From positions 248,001 to 312,000 of the forward strand of contig MU270023.1 in the NCBI GenBank assembly GCA_021432635.1: a stretch of 64,000 nucleotides of DNA, in the 5' to 3' direction. Both the position numbers and the translations under genes were made by a program. Under the pieces are notes generated by a model. That model had not been told where the DNA came from. It worked only from the letters and a program-made list of their open reading frames with translations, and did not search any database. This document shows, in pieces, positions 10,716-22,266 of this stretch. Every line of letters begins with the position of its first letter. Position 1 is the first letter of the stretch. Origin of the DNA: Thozetella sp. PMI_491 (lineage: Eukaryota > Ascomycota > Sordariomycetes > Chaetosphaeriales > Chaetosphaeriaceae).

Positions 10716-11297
10716 GTTTAGGCAGCAGCGGCGTGAGGCTGGCGCAAGCGCATGGGCGAGGGTTTAGTGTACATCGGTCCAGCCTGACATCTCATGTACA
10801 TATTCTACTTTGAATTGTGTCTTGATGCTCCGAAGGAACAGCGAAACAGCTCCTTTCCAGCAGAATTTAGTACATAATGAGAGATTTGGCTTAAGGATAC
10901 ACGCTTCACTGTGCTCTCACTGTTCAGCGTTGGGTGGTGGTGATTCGCAGCAAAAGTGGGTCGATTCAACTCCGCGTAACAAAAAGTTGGTGGTTACCGT
11001 CGGTATTGCTCGCCATAGTGAACCTCGTTGGAGAGAGGAGGCTTGCAGATACACACGCTTGCCTAATTTTCCATGCAATCACTTATGCACCGAATGGTCA
11101 GAAGAAGAAAAAATTCACCGTCAGGTCTCATCTACTAAATTCGAACCAAGTACCCTCTTTTCAACTCCGCCAACAACAACAACAAAACCCTTCGATCGAG
11201 GACAACCAACAGTCCTCAATGATCGATACTCACCGCCTTTTGTTGAGCTCCCCAAAGTAGCCCCTCCACGAAACATCGTCGTCGCCATCGATGCAAG
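10716..11297. other. intergenic region
   Basis: This holds the 3' region of the secreted HExxH gene and the 5' region of the F-box gene. A very short uORF (ATG at 11291, five codons, overlapping the main ATG) precedes the F-box start. Nothing else was seen. Confidence 0.45.
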
Positions 11298-12890
11298 ATG
11301 GCTAAAAAGAAGCCAGGCCGGCGTCGTCGGGGCCGCAAAGTCGGACAAACGCCCAGCGAGGTAACCGCAGCCTCGCCGCCTGACCCTATCCTGCGGCTAC
11401 CCGTCGAGATTTGGGTTCACATCTTCAACTTCGTCGAAAACTTCCCCTCCAGATACTCGGTGCACAAGACATGTCGATCTTTTCAGAAAATGACCCTTTC
11501 CAATCTCTACAATAACATCGCTTTCTGCAGCGATTTAACAATGTCAGAGAAGCTTGGGCTCCTTCACGACGACAAGCTCTGGGCCTTCACTCATAACATC
11601 CTCACTCATCCGCATCATGCCTCTTGGATTCAGAATCTTCACTTTATGGCAGGCGGCTTGACCGACACAGGCCATGTCGGAAAGGTGCCGAGCTCAGAGC
11701 TTTACAGTACCGTGTTCGCCGCGGTGGACCGCGTAGCTCGACACAGAGCTACCGCAAAACGTTGGAAAGCCGATCTCCGAGTCTCTGGGGATAAAAGGGG
11801 AAATAAAGATGCCCTCGTTGCCCTAATACTCCCGTGCCTACCCAATCTCCGAAGCCTCCGCCTACGCGTATCGCTTTGGTCGGTCTACTTCGAACCTGTC
11901 CTCGAGCGTATGGCAGATATCAACAGGAACGTTGGAGATGACCCTGGTCAAGTCGTTTCTGCAGGTGTGTCCCATCTCCAAAATGACTGTGGAGGATCTC
12001 TGGGACATCTTGAAGAGATCATACTGGATGGCCACGAGCAGAATTGGGGCGTGTCGCGAAATACTTGCATGCTCTTTCTACGTCTGCCAGCCATCCACAC
12101 ATTCCGGGCACTTTGCACTGCCAGTTACGGCGGATTTTATGGCCTTCCGCTGCAACAGATACATCGACTTAGAGCACTCCCGATCGAGAACAGCTCTGGC
12201 TGCGAACATGTCGAGTTGGTCAAGTCAAGACTGGACGACACCGATGTGCACAGGATCCTGTCCGCATGTCGTCGGCTCAAAACCTTTCGGTACGAAACGA
12301 ACTGCGAGCATCCACTACAACTGGGAGTGTCAATTTCTGCTCTACAGAATTCATTGGAAGTCCGATCAGCCACGCTCGAAAATCTCTGGCTCGACCTGGC
12401 CCCACGCCATCCAGACGAGGGAAGCGGGCTCAGCGACGCTCCGATGCGTTTTGTAGGCTTGGCGAACATTCGATACCTAAAGGTTAACGCGGCCTTCATT
12501 CTCAGCCCCAGAGAAATTTCCTCTAGACAGCGGGCTGTAATGGACCCACGTGAGTTACTGAGCAGCCGAATTGCAGAGATCATCCCATCCTCAGTTGAGC
12601 GCCTCCATTTCACCGGCATCTCCAACAAAAGACAACTGAAGCCCATCCTGTCTGCATGTAGCGTCTTGATGTCAGGCCGCATCGAAAATCATAAGCATCT
12701 AGCTGAGATCGCGATTTCGGTTACGAAGAAGTTCACTCACGACCTAGACCGAAGGGCGTACTTTCTTACGCGTGTTCGGCAACTCCAAGGGTCGGAGACT
12801 GGAATTAGAATTCGTGGAGAAGTGGAGGTTGGCCGAGACAGTATGTTTTACGGCTTGGGCCTGGGGCCCGTGTGGGACGTGACTGAATGA
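11298..12890 (+). CDS. F-box protein
   Basis: Single exon, 530 aa. A very basic N-terminus (MAKKKPGRRRRGRKVG) is followed by an F-box at about residues 30-70 (ILRLPVEIWVHIFNFV..TCRSFQK..LYNNI). F-box proteins link substrates to SCF ubiquitin ligases through Skp1. The rest has Leu-rich stretches at irregular spacing (LPCLPNLRSLRLRV, ACRRLKTFRY) that may form an LRR-like substrate-binding surface, as in many fungal orphan F-box proteins. The substrate is unknown. A tiny overlapping uORF lies just before the start. Confidence 0.8.
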   Translation: MAKKKPGRRRRGRKVGQTPSEVTAASPPDPILRLPVEIWVHIFNFVENFPSRYSVHKTCRSFQKMTLSNLYNNIAFCSDLTMSEKLGLLHDDKLWAFTHNILTHPHHASWIQNLHFMAGGLTDTGHVGKVPSSELYSTVFAAVDRVARHRATAKRWKADLRVSGDKRGNKDALVALILPCLPNLRSLRLRVSLWSVYFEPVLERMADINRNVGDDPGQVVSAGVSHLQNDCGGSLGHLEEIILDGHEQNWGVSRNTCMLFLRLPAIHTFRALCTASYGGFYGLPLQQIHRLRALPIENSSGCEHVELVKSRLDDTDVHRILSACRRLKTFRYETNCEHPLQLGVSISALQNSLEVRSATLENLWLDLAPRHPDEGSGLSDAPMRFVGLANIRYLKVNAAFILSPREISSRQRAVMDPRELLSSRIAEIIPSSVERLHFTGISNKRQLKPILSACSVLMSGRIENHKHLAEIAISVTKKFTHDLDRRAYFLTRVRQLQGSETGIRIRGEVEVGRDSMFYGLGLGPVWDVTE

Positions 12891-13133
12891 TGATGACCAT
12901 GCTAGCTATGTGGCTAGCTGGACGTCGGCATGGTACAGGTGTCGACCGCAGTTCCCACCTGTGAGAAAATCGCAAAAGTCGCACCAGTCGTTGGTGGTCC
13001 TCTTTGTGCCGACATCCATTATAGGCTTCGAAAGAACCTTAGTTATCATGTCACGATGAGGCTGGCATGCAGGTGCGGAACGTATAATGACGGAAGGGAC
13101 TTCTTCTTGCCTCAACCGGACCGTCATGGAGAA

Positions 13134-16100
13134 TCAATAGGGGGCGGCTTCTACCTCCATCCGATTATCCCCCTCGGATAGCAAATCTCTCAAGACTTCT
13201 CGGTATCTCGCAGCAAGACCCCATGACATAACATCCAGCCTCTCCGCCGCACTTCTCAGTACAGACCGGACATTGATGTCTGAACCGGATCCTAAGCCCT
13301 GGACCGAGATATCCCCTTCCCCAGATTGAACCCAATCATCTAGCGACGGTGGAGGCTTCCAGCTAAGGGCGTAATGAGGCAAATTTTGGAGGGACGGCCC
13401 AGTGCGGCTTGCAAATACATAGCCGGAGAAGCGGATGTATGCCCACATGCACAAGGCCGCATCAAATGTCCAGACCACTTCCGTGGGTGTACTGGTTGCA
13501 GAAAGTTTTAGCAAAATTCGTAATATGCGTTGCCAATCTAGGCTATCTGGATCGTGAATGACTTACTCGAAGGTGAATCGGTTTAAAAGACAGCGAAGCA
13601 TCGCCGCGTGGGAAAATATGTGGCGGGCGGCCGCAGGATCGTCCTGCAGCCGTTCGGCGACGTCAACTTGCGCAGCCTGCCGGCCTATTTGATCACCTGA
13701 CTTCCCAGCTGCGACCTTGATCTGGTCGAGCAGCCCAATCCGCGAAAATTGCAAGTGAGAGTGGTGAGAGAGAGCCACGCATGATAGGCGTAGCGAGTTG
13801 AGCGATGCTGGCGTGTTGATGACGTGATGCGCCAGTTGGTCCAAGAGAGCTTGTGGGCTAAAGGTATCGATTAGAGAATGGTGAGAACGACTAGATGGTA
13901 TGACCATAGCTTACTTCCTGGATTCGGCGGGAAACGCCAAGTTGTACCGATATGACGAGGGCCTTCGGGCGAAGAACTGTGGAAGCGAGGCTGCATCTAG
14001 GCATAGCCTACAGCATCATTAGGTCATCGTCTAAGCCCAACAACAGGCAGGTGGAATGCGACATCGGCGCAAATACCTGTACAGAGCATATGCCACGCAG
14101 CTTAGACCCATGTCTGACGGCTGCTCGGGCAGCTGTCCCTTGTCTAACAAGCTCTCCATGACTTTTCCGAAGGGGATCCCACCGTTGGAAGGGTCAGGTA
14201 GCGGTGTTGGAAGCGGTGCTAAAATTTCGGCCATGGGGTAGAGTGCAGGCAGGCCAAAGAGGCAAGCGAGCTGCGCGTCAAACAGCTAGGACACGCATTA
14301 GCCATTGAAATGGTATTCATCGTGATACTAGTCTCCAAGTGAGACTCACAAAGATAGCCCAGCCAAGCCTGCGGTTGCGGTGGTCTTGCTTCACTGCCCT
14401 ACTAGTCTCCTGGGCGCTCGCCATCGGCTTCCGCCTTGCGAGCTCCAAACTCGCGGTATAGACTGAGTGAAGAAGGTGCATGCGCCGACAAGCCGCCACA
14501 AGCGATGCTCGGCTGACCTCGGATTGCTGGAAGAGCCGTGGCGAGCCGCTGTACAGACCAAAATACGACTGCAAGAGCGATGCCTGGACGACACAAGGCT
14601 CAAATACAAAGCGCTGATCGTGCTCGCACTAGACCGCTTGATTTTAGCCAACGCCTCAGTAAATATTCCTGAAGGATACTCATCACGCACCGTGTACACA
14701 ATCTCTCGCCGGACGAGCTCGTTCAGCGGCGAGGCTAATCTCTCCAGGCCGTGGCTGGCATATACTGACCCTACAGCAGCGATCGCCATGAGAAGTATTG
14801 GAGCTGCCTTGTCGACCCTGAAACTCCCCCTCGGGCTATCGACGATGGGTAACCAAGGAGCAAAATTGGCCAGATAAAGATTGATACACGTTGTTAAGGA
14901 GGAGCTGGATGGGAATGTGGACAGGTCTGGCAGCGTCCACACACTTCCGTGCGCATATTGAGCGAGTATCTGCATCGAGTTCCGGGCTTGAAAGTTGACG
15001 CTGGCAGTGGCAGTCTCGCCGCTCGTCTCAACCATCACCTGATTTCTGGGACTTCCCGGACGAGTCTCGGGAAGGGCCACAGGGCCGTCGGGGGCATCTG
15101 GCCTGTAAACATTAGGCTGTTGTGACGTGGTCAGCGCGTTCCAAAATAGCACGAAACTCTATAGGCTCACCCATGAGCTCTCCTCCGGGCTGCCATTGGG
15201 AAGATCCTCTACGTTTGGCTGACCATCCACCTCTTCCGCCTTGAGCGCCCTGACGATTTCGGCGTCTCGCTCCGGCACGGCACCGTTCTGACGGTGGCTG
15301 CTCGCATCGAGCTGGGAATGCGCCCCGATTGGCTCAAATATATTGGAGTCGACTTCCGTGAAGCCCCAATCAAACGGATAGTTCAACAATGGAATTACTG
15401 TGGCCTCTGCCGACAGCATGGATACTGCTTCGGGCTGGGTCTGAGCAGTTGCGGATAAGAACAAGTTCGGCAGCCAAGGTGTCGCGTCCACAGGTGAGGC
15501 CATCGAGCTGATGGCTGCTAGATGAGGGTGGAGAGACGCGGGGTCCGCAACTTTGTCCGGCTGTGATGACTGCGGTACTCTCATCCAGCCGGCTGCAACC
15601 GAGTCTTGAGGTGTTTGATGGTCAACAGCTGCTCCTCCGCCCGCGAGGTTGAACGCAGGCTCTGCTTGGCTGTGGTCTTGGTAACGGGGGGCAAGATTGA
15701 TGGCTGGCATCGCAGCTTGCATCCCCTCGTCAACGGCGTCTTCATGTTGCGTGCGGGTTGGCGTCGTCCGCGATGGCGGCGGCCGTGGAGGCGAACACGA
15801 ACGCGTTGTTCTCGGCGAAGGGCTGATGACGGATCCGCGGTCGGGCTCTAACAGATGGCGATACTGGCACGGCCGATCCTCTGTGCTACAGCGCGAGCAG
15901 GTGGACGGCGGGACCCCGTCACATGTTACGGCAGATTCTGCACAGGCGATGCTGCGAGCTCGTTAGACAACGCGTCGTGGAGACGGGGAAACGGGGCGCG
16001 AAGCCAGCCTGAAGCGGCAGCGGGCTCTGCATACCAAGCCGTTTTCCGAGGACGCCCTACCCGGGCTGCTCTCTGACCATGGGCCTGGACAAGGTGCCGT

Positions 16101-16499
16101 GCAAGGACATCGCTAGCGGAGATCAGCATGCAGCTCCTTCCCGACAGAGGGTAACACCCAGCGCGTAGCGTGCGAGAGGAGCTAGGCGCTGGGGTTTGGT
16201 GCCCGGTACCTTCGGGAGTACTCCTTGCGGCAAAAGGTGCACACGTATCCTACTTCCCCGAGGTCTGCAGGGAAAGCGAATCCTCGTTAGCTCCAACATC
16301 TCTCTTGGTTAGGCGAGTGCTTCTGCAGGCCGCTTAGGAAACACATACGCGCCCTCCGATGCCGGTTTAGGTGGTCCGGCCTCTTGTAGGACCGGGAGCA
16401 CCCCGGCCAATCACAGGCAAACGAGTTACTACTAGCAGGCGTCGGAGGTTCCTGCCGGCACTCGCGTGCGGAATCAGAGGCATGGGGCGCGGCCTTCAT
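13134..16499 (-). CDS. transcription factor with two C2H2 fingers, Zn2Cys6 and Fungal_trans domain
   Basis: Modelled exons, in transcription order, are 16499-16349, 16264-16210, 16112-16035, 15951-15171, 15116-14691, 14628-14350, 14285-14077, 14007-13915, 13857-13567 and 13491-13134, giving 906 aa. Splicing assembles finger 1 (CDWPGCSRSYKRPDHLNRH..H) across intron 1, finger 2 (CTFCRKEYSRSDVLARH..H) across intron 2, and a Zn2Cys6 cluster (CIACAESAVTC, then CSRCSTEDRPC) across intron 3, whose first Cys codon is split by the intron. A Ser/Pro-rich linker follows, then a fungal-specific regulator domain (YLANFAPWLPIVD; QSYFGLYSGSPRLFQQ; RRLGWAIF). This architecture is known in fungi for DNA-binding regulators. 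The last intron is uncertain: an in-frame TAA sits inside its donor. The target is unknown. Confidence 0.8.
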
Positions 16500-16779
16500 G
16501 ATTTGGATTTCGCGGCATTGTCTGGAAGCGGTGCCGAGGGTGGGAGATGGGAGATGGAGATGCGGAGTTTTTATCAAACAAACCATAGAAACGAGCAACT
16601 ACCAGGGCGCTTCCTCCCCCCGATTCTCCCCCGGGTTTCACCCCATTTAACAGCGCTAGCCAATTAAACGCTAGGCAGGGCCGAGTCTGGCAGTCCGCGC
16701 CATGATTCTGCAATTCCGCACCTGGAACCTGGGTGCGGGGGAGTGCGGAGACTGTGGAGGTTGCGGGCGGCGGCAGGCA

Positions 16780-16801
16780 TTACGGCGGCTCACAGTGGTC
16801 A
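16780..16801 (+). repeat. left terminal inverted repeat of the MITE
   Basis: This is a perfect 22-bp inverted match to 17207-17228. It starts TTACGGCGGCTCACAG. Confidence 0.85.
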
Positions 16802-17206
16802 TTGTGCCAATGCCCAATTTCCCCACCTATTTACTAAATTAGCCGTAGGGTGATTTTAAGAACTATCCACCCCCACTTTACAGGAACCATATTACACTAA
16901 AATAAATAACTAGTTACAGCGTATATAAACTGGTTGACCAGCTATTTCAACCATCTATCTCTCCACGGCTGCGTACACCAAGATCGTGGAAATCAGGGGA
17001 GCTATGGGCGCCAGGATGCCCCGGCTCCCTGGATATACCCCTGACCAGAGCTGGAGAGCAGCTTCGCTGCCTCCTTTCCCCTGACCCCCCTCTTAGAGTC
17101 TTTAGTCCGTTATTAGAGTTATGGTTCACCAGCCTGGTCTGACCCAGCTACATTCGCCGTTACACCCACCCGTATATGTAATTACCTAAAATTGACATTG
17201 GCAAAG

Positions 17207-17228
17207 TGACCACTGTGAGCCGCCGTAA
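17207..17228 (-). repeat. right terminal inverted repeat of the MITE
   Basis: This is the reverse complement of 16780-16801, followed by the GGCA putative target duplication. Confidence 0.85.
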
Positions 17229-17440
17229 GGCATAGCAATGGGGGTCATGAGGAACGGACGGCTCTGGCCCAAAAATGCGGCTCGGAGCGGGCCTGGTGTG
17301 TCAGAAACGGCAAGGCCTTAGTTTTGGTTTCTTAGTATATGCTAGTGATTACTTGTCTACATCCTCTAGAAAGCCCTCCGGCTTCCGACATTTGGAGGTC
17401 GGTTCAGACAACAAAACAGCGTCGCAGCAGCTGGCGCTGT

Positions 17441-18772
17441 TTAGGCAAACTTGGCCTGGACTTCCTCAATGTGCTTCTTGGTCTCGTTCTCCCAGAAGGA
17501 GAATCTCTTGAGGCCTTCCTCCAGCTTGGTGCGCGTCATCTCGTCCTCGTTGTTATACCGGTCGACCACGCCGTCGGCCAAGTAGTCTTCGTCCAGGGAA
17601 TGGAGCTGCGACGCATCCGTCTGAGCCAGCACCTTGGCGATGCGGTCAGCCGTCTCGTTGGGTACCGGCGGCGTCCAGTCCTCCCAAGCGATCCCAGCTC
17701 CCTTGGCTTGCTCCGACACGGGCACCTTCCAGAACCCCTTCTGGTACTTGGGCATCTTGTCTGAGAAGGCGAGGTCCTCGAGTAGGGGGCGACCGATCGT
17801 GACATGGTCAGCGCCCAGGGCCGCCGCGGTCATGACCTCGCGCGGCGATGCGTACGATGCCGTCTTCATCTGCGGCTGTTCCTTCCCTGTCCTCTCTTTC
17901 AGGATGCCATAGGCGCGGCGGATTAGCAGATGCCGCGCTGACATGGGGTGCTCGTTGGCCGGGTCGGCGACGTCGGGCCAGATCGCAGCGTCAGTGTGCG
18001 CATTGGGCTCTATGTGTACAGTCGACCGTTAGCGACTTTGATTTCAAATACCGAGAATCAGTGATGTAGAGGGGTAGTTTCTCACCATTGTAGTAGAGTG
18101 AGATCGCAAACATGCCGGCTTGCGAGGCAGCAAGAGCCTGAGGGACCGAGAAGAGCGCAGTTCCCAGCGTCTTGATGCCCTCTCCTGACAAGATCTTGGC
18201 AGCCTGAACACCGGCTGTTGTCGTTGCGATCTTGATGGCAATACGGTCACTGCGGCGGCCCACGGTCAGTCAGAGTTTGCGACGGAGTGCTGTGCCTGAG
18301 CCGCCTAGGTACAACGTACGCAGGGATGCCGGCGGCCATGTAGGCCTTGTGTCTCCTGCGCGCATCGAAGAGGATGTATTCCTTGTCGTAGGCGCGCGAA
18401 GGCGACGTCTGAGAGAGAAGAGTGCCCGAGATAACGGGGGCCACGGTCGCGGCGATGCGGGCGAGCTGGCACGGGTAAGCTGGGATCCTGCAATTGCCTT
18501 GGAAGCCGGCCCACCGCTGCGGTGCCTCTCCCTCCCGGACAAAAACTTACTGTATTGACGTAGATGTCATCCCATGGCTGGCCTTTGAAGTCCTTCACCG
18601 TGGCCTCGAGGATGTGGGCATTCTCGGGCGCGACAATGGCGTCGTGCACAATGCGCTGGTTGGAGGTCTGGTCATGGCACTTGATGGGGAGGGACTTGAT
18701 GAAGACGGGGTCGAGGTTGTCGCAGTCGACGTTGATGTGCTCTTCGAGCTGCTCGAGGAGTGTCTTAACCAT
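17441..18772 (-). CDS. transaldolase-family protein
   Basis: Exons are complement(join(17441..18009,18086..18249,18320..18465,18551..18772)), giving 366 aa. The TIM-barrel is typical of the transaldolase/fructose-6-phosphate aldolase family, cytosolic enzymes that transfer dihydroxyacetone units in the pentose phosphate pathway. Visible blocks are an early VDCDNLDP strand, LLSQTSPSRAYD, the Schiff-base Lys in RIAIKIATTTAG, TLGTALFSVPQALAASQAG, and ISLYYNEPNAHTD built across intron 3. This version resembles a shorter bacterial-like subgroup rather than yeast TAL1. The first intron is the least certain: the donor at 18550 is strong, and the acceptor at 18466 was chosen because it alone keeps the conserved frame. 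A start 66 bp upstream is possible. Confidence 0.85.
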
Positions 18773-19873
18773 GTTGGAGGAGGGGACGAGTGACGTAGTC
18801 GGGGCGGTGAAATCAGGTACTTCTGAGGGGAAACACGGCGACATCAAGGAGGACGATGCGACTGATAAGGCATTCTCCTCTGCATTCTCCAACCCGGACC
18901 CCTGGCGCAACGGCGTGCCCCCAGCATGTGGGCGTGGAGTTCTACCTCGTGGGTTTGATTTCACCACCAGAGTGTGGAGGAGGCCCCCTGAACCAAACAA
19001 ACGATATTCCACAACGGTCCCTCACACCCCCCTGTCTCTGACTCGTGCGGGGTCGGATATTCCACCACCCACTGCCCCCACCACAAAAAAAAACCCCACC
19101 ATCCTAGGGTCGTCCTGGGGGCTCGTCTGGGGAAGAGCAAAGAGGTTAGGGTCTTCACATAACCCCAATTCCTGGAGAGGTTGGGCTGTATACATGGCTA
19201 CGGGATGAATAGAAGTCTGCAATTCTCGCTTTCCATTCTTATCATCAAGCTTATTCGAATGGGATCACGCTTCCACTTGACCTCTTCGCATAGGTCGATA
19301 TTCGTATCTCCACAGCTGACTCCCCAACCCCGCGGCCCGAGCAGCGCTCTACCAAGAATGGGCTGGCGCGTCCTCTGCAGGTTCGCGCCATGAGTGGAAA
19401 ATGAGAAACCCCACATAGATGCCCTTCTTACCGTCTATTACCTGCTGTAGATCCGTAAAATTCCACAGAACCACGCCCAAACGACTAGTAGTAGCCCACG
19501 CCACGCCATGCCAGGGTTGAGCCCGGCCTTGGCGGGGGCCTCTCCAGCACACTAGCCTTCCCCGAGTCCTCCCCGGGCTCTTTGTGCACCCCCATTGGCG
19601 TCTGTGGCCTCTTCCCCGTGGGGGAGGGTGAGTCGCGTGAACCAAGCCGCCGGGCTTCCCAAGCGAGGACCGCATCCTGTTGGAGACAACGCCCCTGCAC
19701 ACCGAGGGCGGCCTGGCATTGGGTATAAAGGAGACAGACCCTCGGGTCCGTGATCTTGATTCCCCTTTTCAGACTACGAACTTGCGTCGAATCGAAAGGC
19801 AAGGAGGGCACCAGGAGGGCACCAGCAAGGGAAGGACAACAAAACGCCTCGCCTCCTCGTTCTCAGGCTCGCC
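18773..19873. other. divergent promoter region, transaldolase / MFS transporter
   Basis: About 1.1 kb lies between two divergent genes. Scattered GATAA cores occur, for example ACTGATAAGG near 18860 and its reverse near 19232, but no full ATCWGATAA site. Short ORFs run through the region without recognisable motifs. Confidence 0.45.
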
Positions 19874-21588
19874 ATGTCGGAAAACAATCAGACCCCCCCG
19901 AAGCCCACCTTCGAGCACGAAGAGGCCATGCAGCGTACCAGCAAAGATGTCGAGCAGGAACAGGTCGACAGAACCCCCAGCTCGCTCGCACCCGGCTCCG
20001 AGTACCGCAAGAAGGTCGAGCGGCGGCTAGTGATGAAGCTAGATATGAAGATGTCCCTGCTAGTAGTGATTTACATCCTCAACTACATTGACCGCAGCAA
20101 CGCTGCTGCCGCTCGGTAGGGTTACTGAAGCTATACCTTTGGTAGTATGCCGCCCGATGGAGCGATGCTGACCTCCGACAGACTCTCCGGCTTCCAGTCT
20201 GATCTCGGGATCGACGATACGGGATTTGCAACCGTCATCTCGATTCTTTTCGCCGGTTTTATCTTGTTCCAGGTTCCGTCTAACATCATTATGGTCAGTA
20301 TCTCTCGTAATCTACCTAACCCAAGATTAACTCAACAAAATTCACAAGAAAAAATCTCTAATATGCATGTGCCGTATAGAATCGGATTGGCCGTCCTTCG
20401 ATTTATCTCCCGGCCTGTATGGCCGTGTGGGGCCTGATCTCCCTCCTAACCGGCATTGTGACCACCTTCGCCGGTGCCGTGGCCTGTCGCTTCTTCATCG
20501 GCCTCGTCGAAGCCGCCTTTTCACCAGGCTCCTTTTTCCTGCTCTCCCGCTGGTACACCAAGAAGGAGCTCTCGCTACGCATTGCCATTTTCTACTGCGG
20601 AAATCTTATCTCCAATGCCTTCGGCAGCCTGATCGCGGCGGGCATCCTGGCGAACATGGAGGGCGTCCTGGGCCACCGCGCCTGGCGCTGGCTCTTCTTC
20701 ATTGAAGGTGCCATCACCATCGCCATCGCCGCCGTTTCACCCTTCATCTTGCCCGATTTCCCGCACAACACGACGCGCCACTTGACCGAGGAGGAGGTCA
20801 AAGTAGCACAGCTGAGGATGCTGGAGGACGCAGGCGAGGTGGATGAAGACTCGTCCGAGGAAAAGTGGTACCATGGCGCCAAGCTCGCATTCACCGACTG
20901 GAAGCTCTACATCCTCGCGCTCGCCCAGATCACTATCATCATGGGAACTTCCTTCTCGACGTACTTCCCGTCCTTGACCAAGACCCTCGGCTACGACAAC
21001 ACCAAGACCCTACTTCTGGCGGCACCGCCGTGGATCTTCTGCTGCTTCGTCGCCCTTGCGAACACCTGGCACTCTGACCGGGTCGGTGAGCGCTATTGGC
21101 ACTTCGCTTGGCCGCTGATGGTTGGCATCGTTGGTTTCATCATAGCTATGGCCACCGAGCCTACTAATATCGGGGCCCGCTATACCTCGCTGTTCTTCAT
21201 GACGACGTCGTACGCAGGCTACATTATCACATTCACTTGGATGTCATCGTCTTTCCCGCGACCACCAGCGAAGCGTGCCGTCGTCATCTCGTTCGTCAAC
21301 GGCATCTCCCAGCTCGGCGCCATCGCAGGATCATACATCTGGCCCTCTTCCTACGGACCCTCGTTCCGCATCTCGTTTGGTATCACCACTGCTATGTACA
21401 CCGTCGGCATCCTCTGCAATTACATATTCCGCCAATGCCTCGTTGCCGAGAACAAGAAGCTTGCTGCTGGCGAGAGGGAGGCGTTTGAGAACCATGCCGA
21501 TCTTTCCGCCAATGCGAACAGGTTGGAGCAGATCGGCGGCCATGCGGATCCTACAAAGCTGCGGGAGGGTTTCAGGTACATGCTGTAA
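19874..21588 (+). CDS. MFS transporter, anion:cation symporter (Dal5/TNA1-like)
   Basis: Exons are join(19874..20115,20182..20293,20380..21588), giving 520 aa. The hydrophilic N-terminus leads into TM1 (KMSLLVVIYILNYIDRSN), and about 12 membrane segments follow with the central loop near residues 225-265. The motifs LNYIDRSN, FQVPSNIIM and GLVEAAFSPGSFFLLSRWY are characteristic of the ACS family, which takes up allantoate, nicotinate, pantothenate and similar carboxylates at the plasma membrane. Intron 1 (66 bp) and intron 2 (86 bp) fall exactly where the family sequence is interrupted. It is divergent from the transaldolase and converges with the PhyH-like gene, so it may supply a substrate for that block. 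The substrate is unknown. Confidence 0.88.
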
Positions 21589-22266
21589 AATAGGGGTGGA
21601 AAGGGTATCCGAATTTTCGACAAAGTATACCATATAGCTAGCCTACCTTAGGTAACATCGAAATGTGATTCCGCATAAGTTTGCAACTTTGTTTTCCGTC
21701 GATGGTTTCTCGGGTACTCAATAATGCGGACAACAGTAAACTTAGTGCTCGTAGGAACCACCCCTTGGCCACAGGGAACAAGCCCCCTTGGGCGGACGAA
21801 TCCCGGCATCATGCATACTCATGCATAATTGCTTCTTCTTCCCACAGGCGCATCGAACGGAGCAAGCCGAGCAAAGGATTAGCTGCCTGTGGGTCTAGCT
21901 ATCACCGACATGTCAGCTTCCATTGCTACACCCTCAAGAGGTCTTGTACCGTTGTAGCCGCCTATCACACTCCAAACTTTGCTTGTTTCAATGTGACAGC
22001 TCTCAAAGTTTATCCTGTGTAACGTCGCACTCCACGAAGGTGTACAATTCCAAATATTTCACGAACTTTCCGGGGGCGCAATTGGGGATACGTAGATCAG
22101 CCTAGGTGCACTGTAGGTGGAGTATCCCGTGAACGCCTTTGGCGTCGACTAGGAGGCTGCAGTCTCATTTCTATCCAGAACGGGGCCGAAATACATCGGC
22201 AACAGTCACCATGCCGCGCATATCGACATGACGAAAATCTATAGGCCATTGCCGGGGTTGAAGTAA
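21589..22266. other. convergent 3' intergenic region
   Basis: This region lies between the 3' ends of the MFS transporter and the PhyH-like gene. Only weak short ORFs are present. No repeat or RNA gene was recognised. Confidence 0.4.

Larger units (their letters stand above)
16780..17228. mobile_element. MITE-like non-autonomous DNA transposon, 449 bp
   Basis: The ends are inverted repeats. The first 22 bases (16780-16801, TTACGGCGGCTCACAGTGGT..) are identical to the reverse complement of 17207-17228, and similarity continues more weakly for about 20 further bases. GGCA flanks both sides (16776-16779 and 17229-17232), a likely 4-bp target duplication. The interior is AT-rich and has no coding capacity for a transposase. 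It lies about 280 bp upstream of the mixed-finger regulator's ATG. The superfamily cannot be assigned from the ends alone. The flanks at 16500-16779 and 17233-17440 hold nothing else recognisable. Confidence 0.8.

Noticed and set aside
13543-13566. A 24-bp intron in the mixed-finger regulator
   Set aside because: It is far shorter than any functional fungal intron expected. The 75-bp alternative or a genuine stop is more plausible.
18305-18550. Longer transaldolase reading through intron 1 in the ORF frame
   Set aside because: That frame yields Arg/Pro-rich non-family sequence. Splicing from 18550 to 18466 restores the conserved LLSQTSPSRAYD frame.
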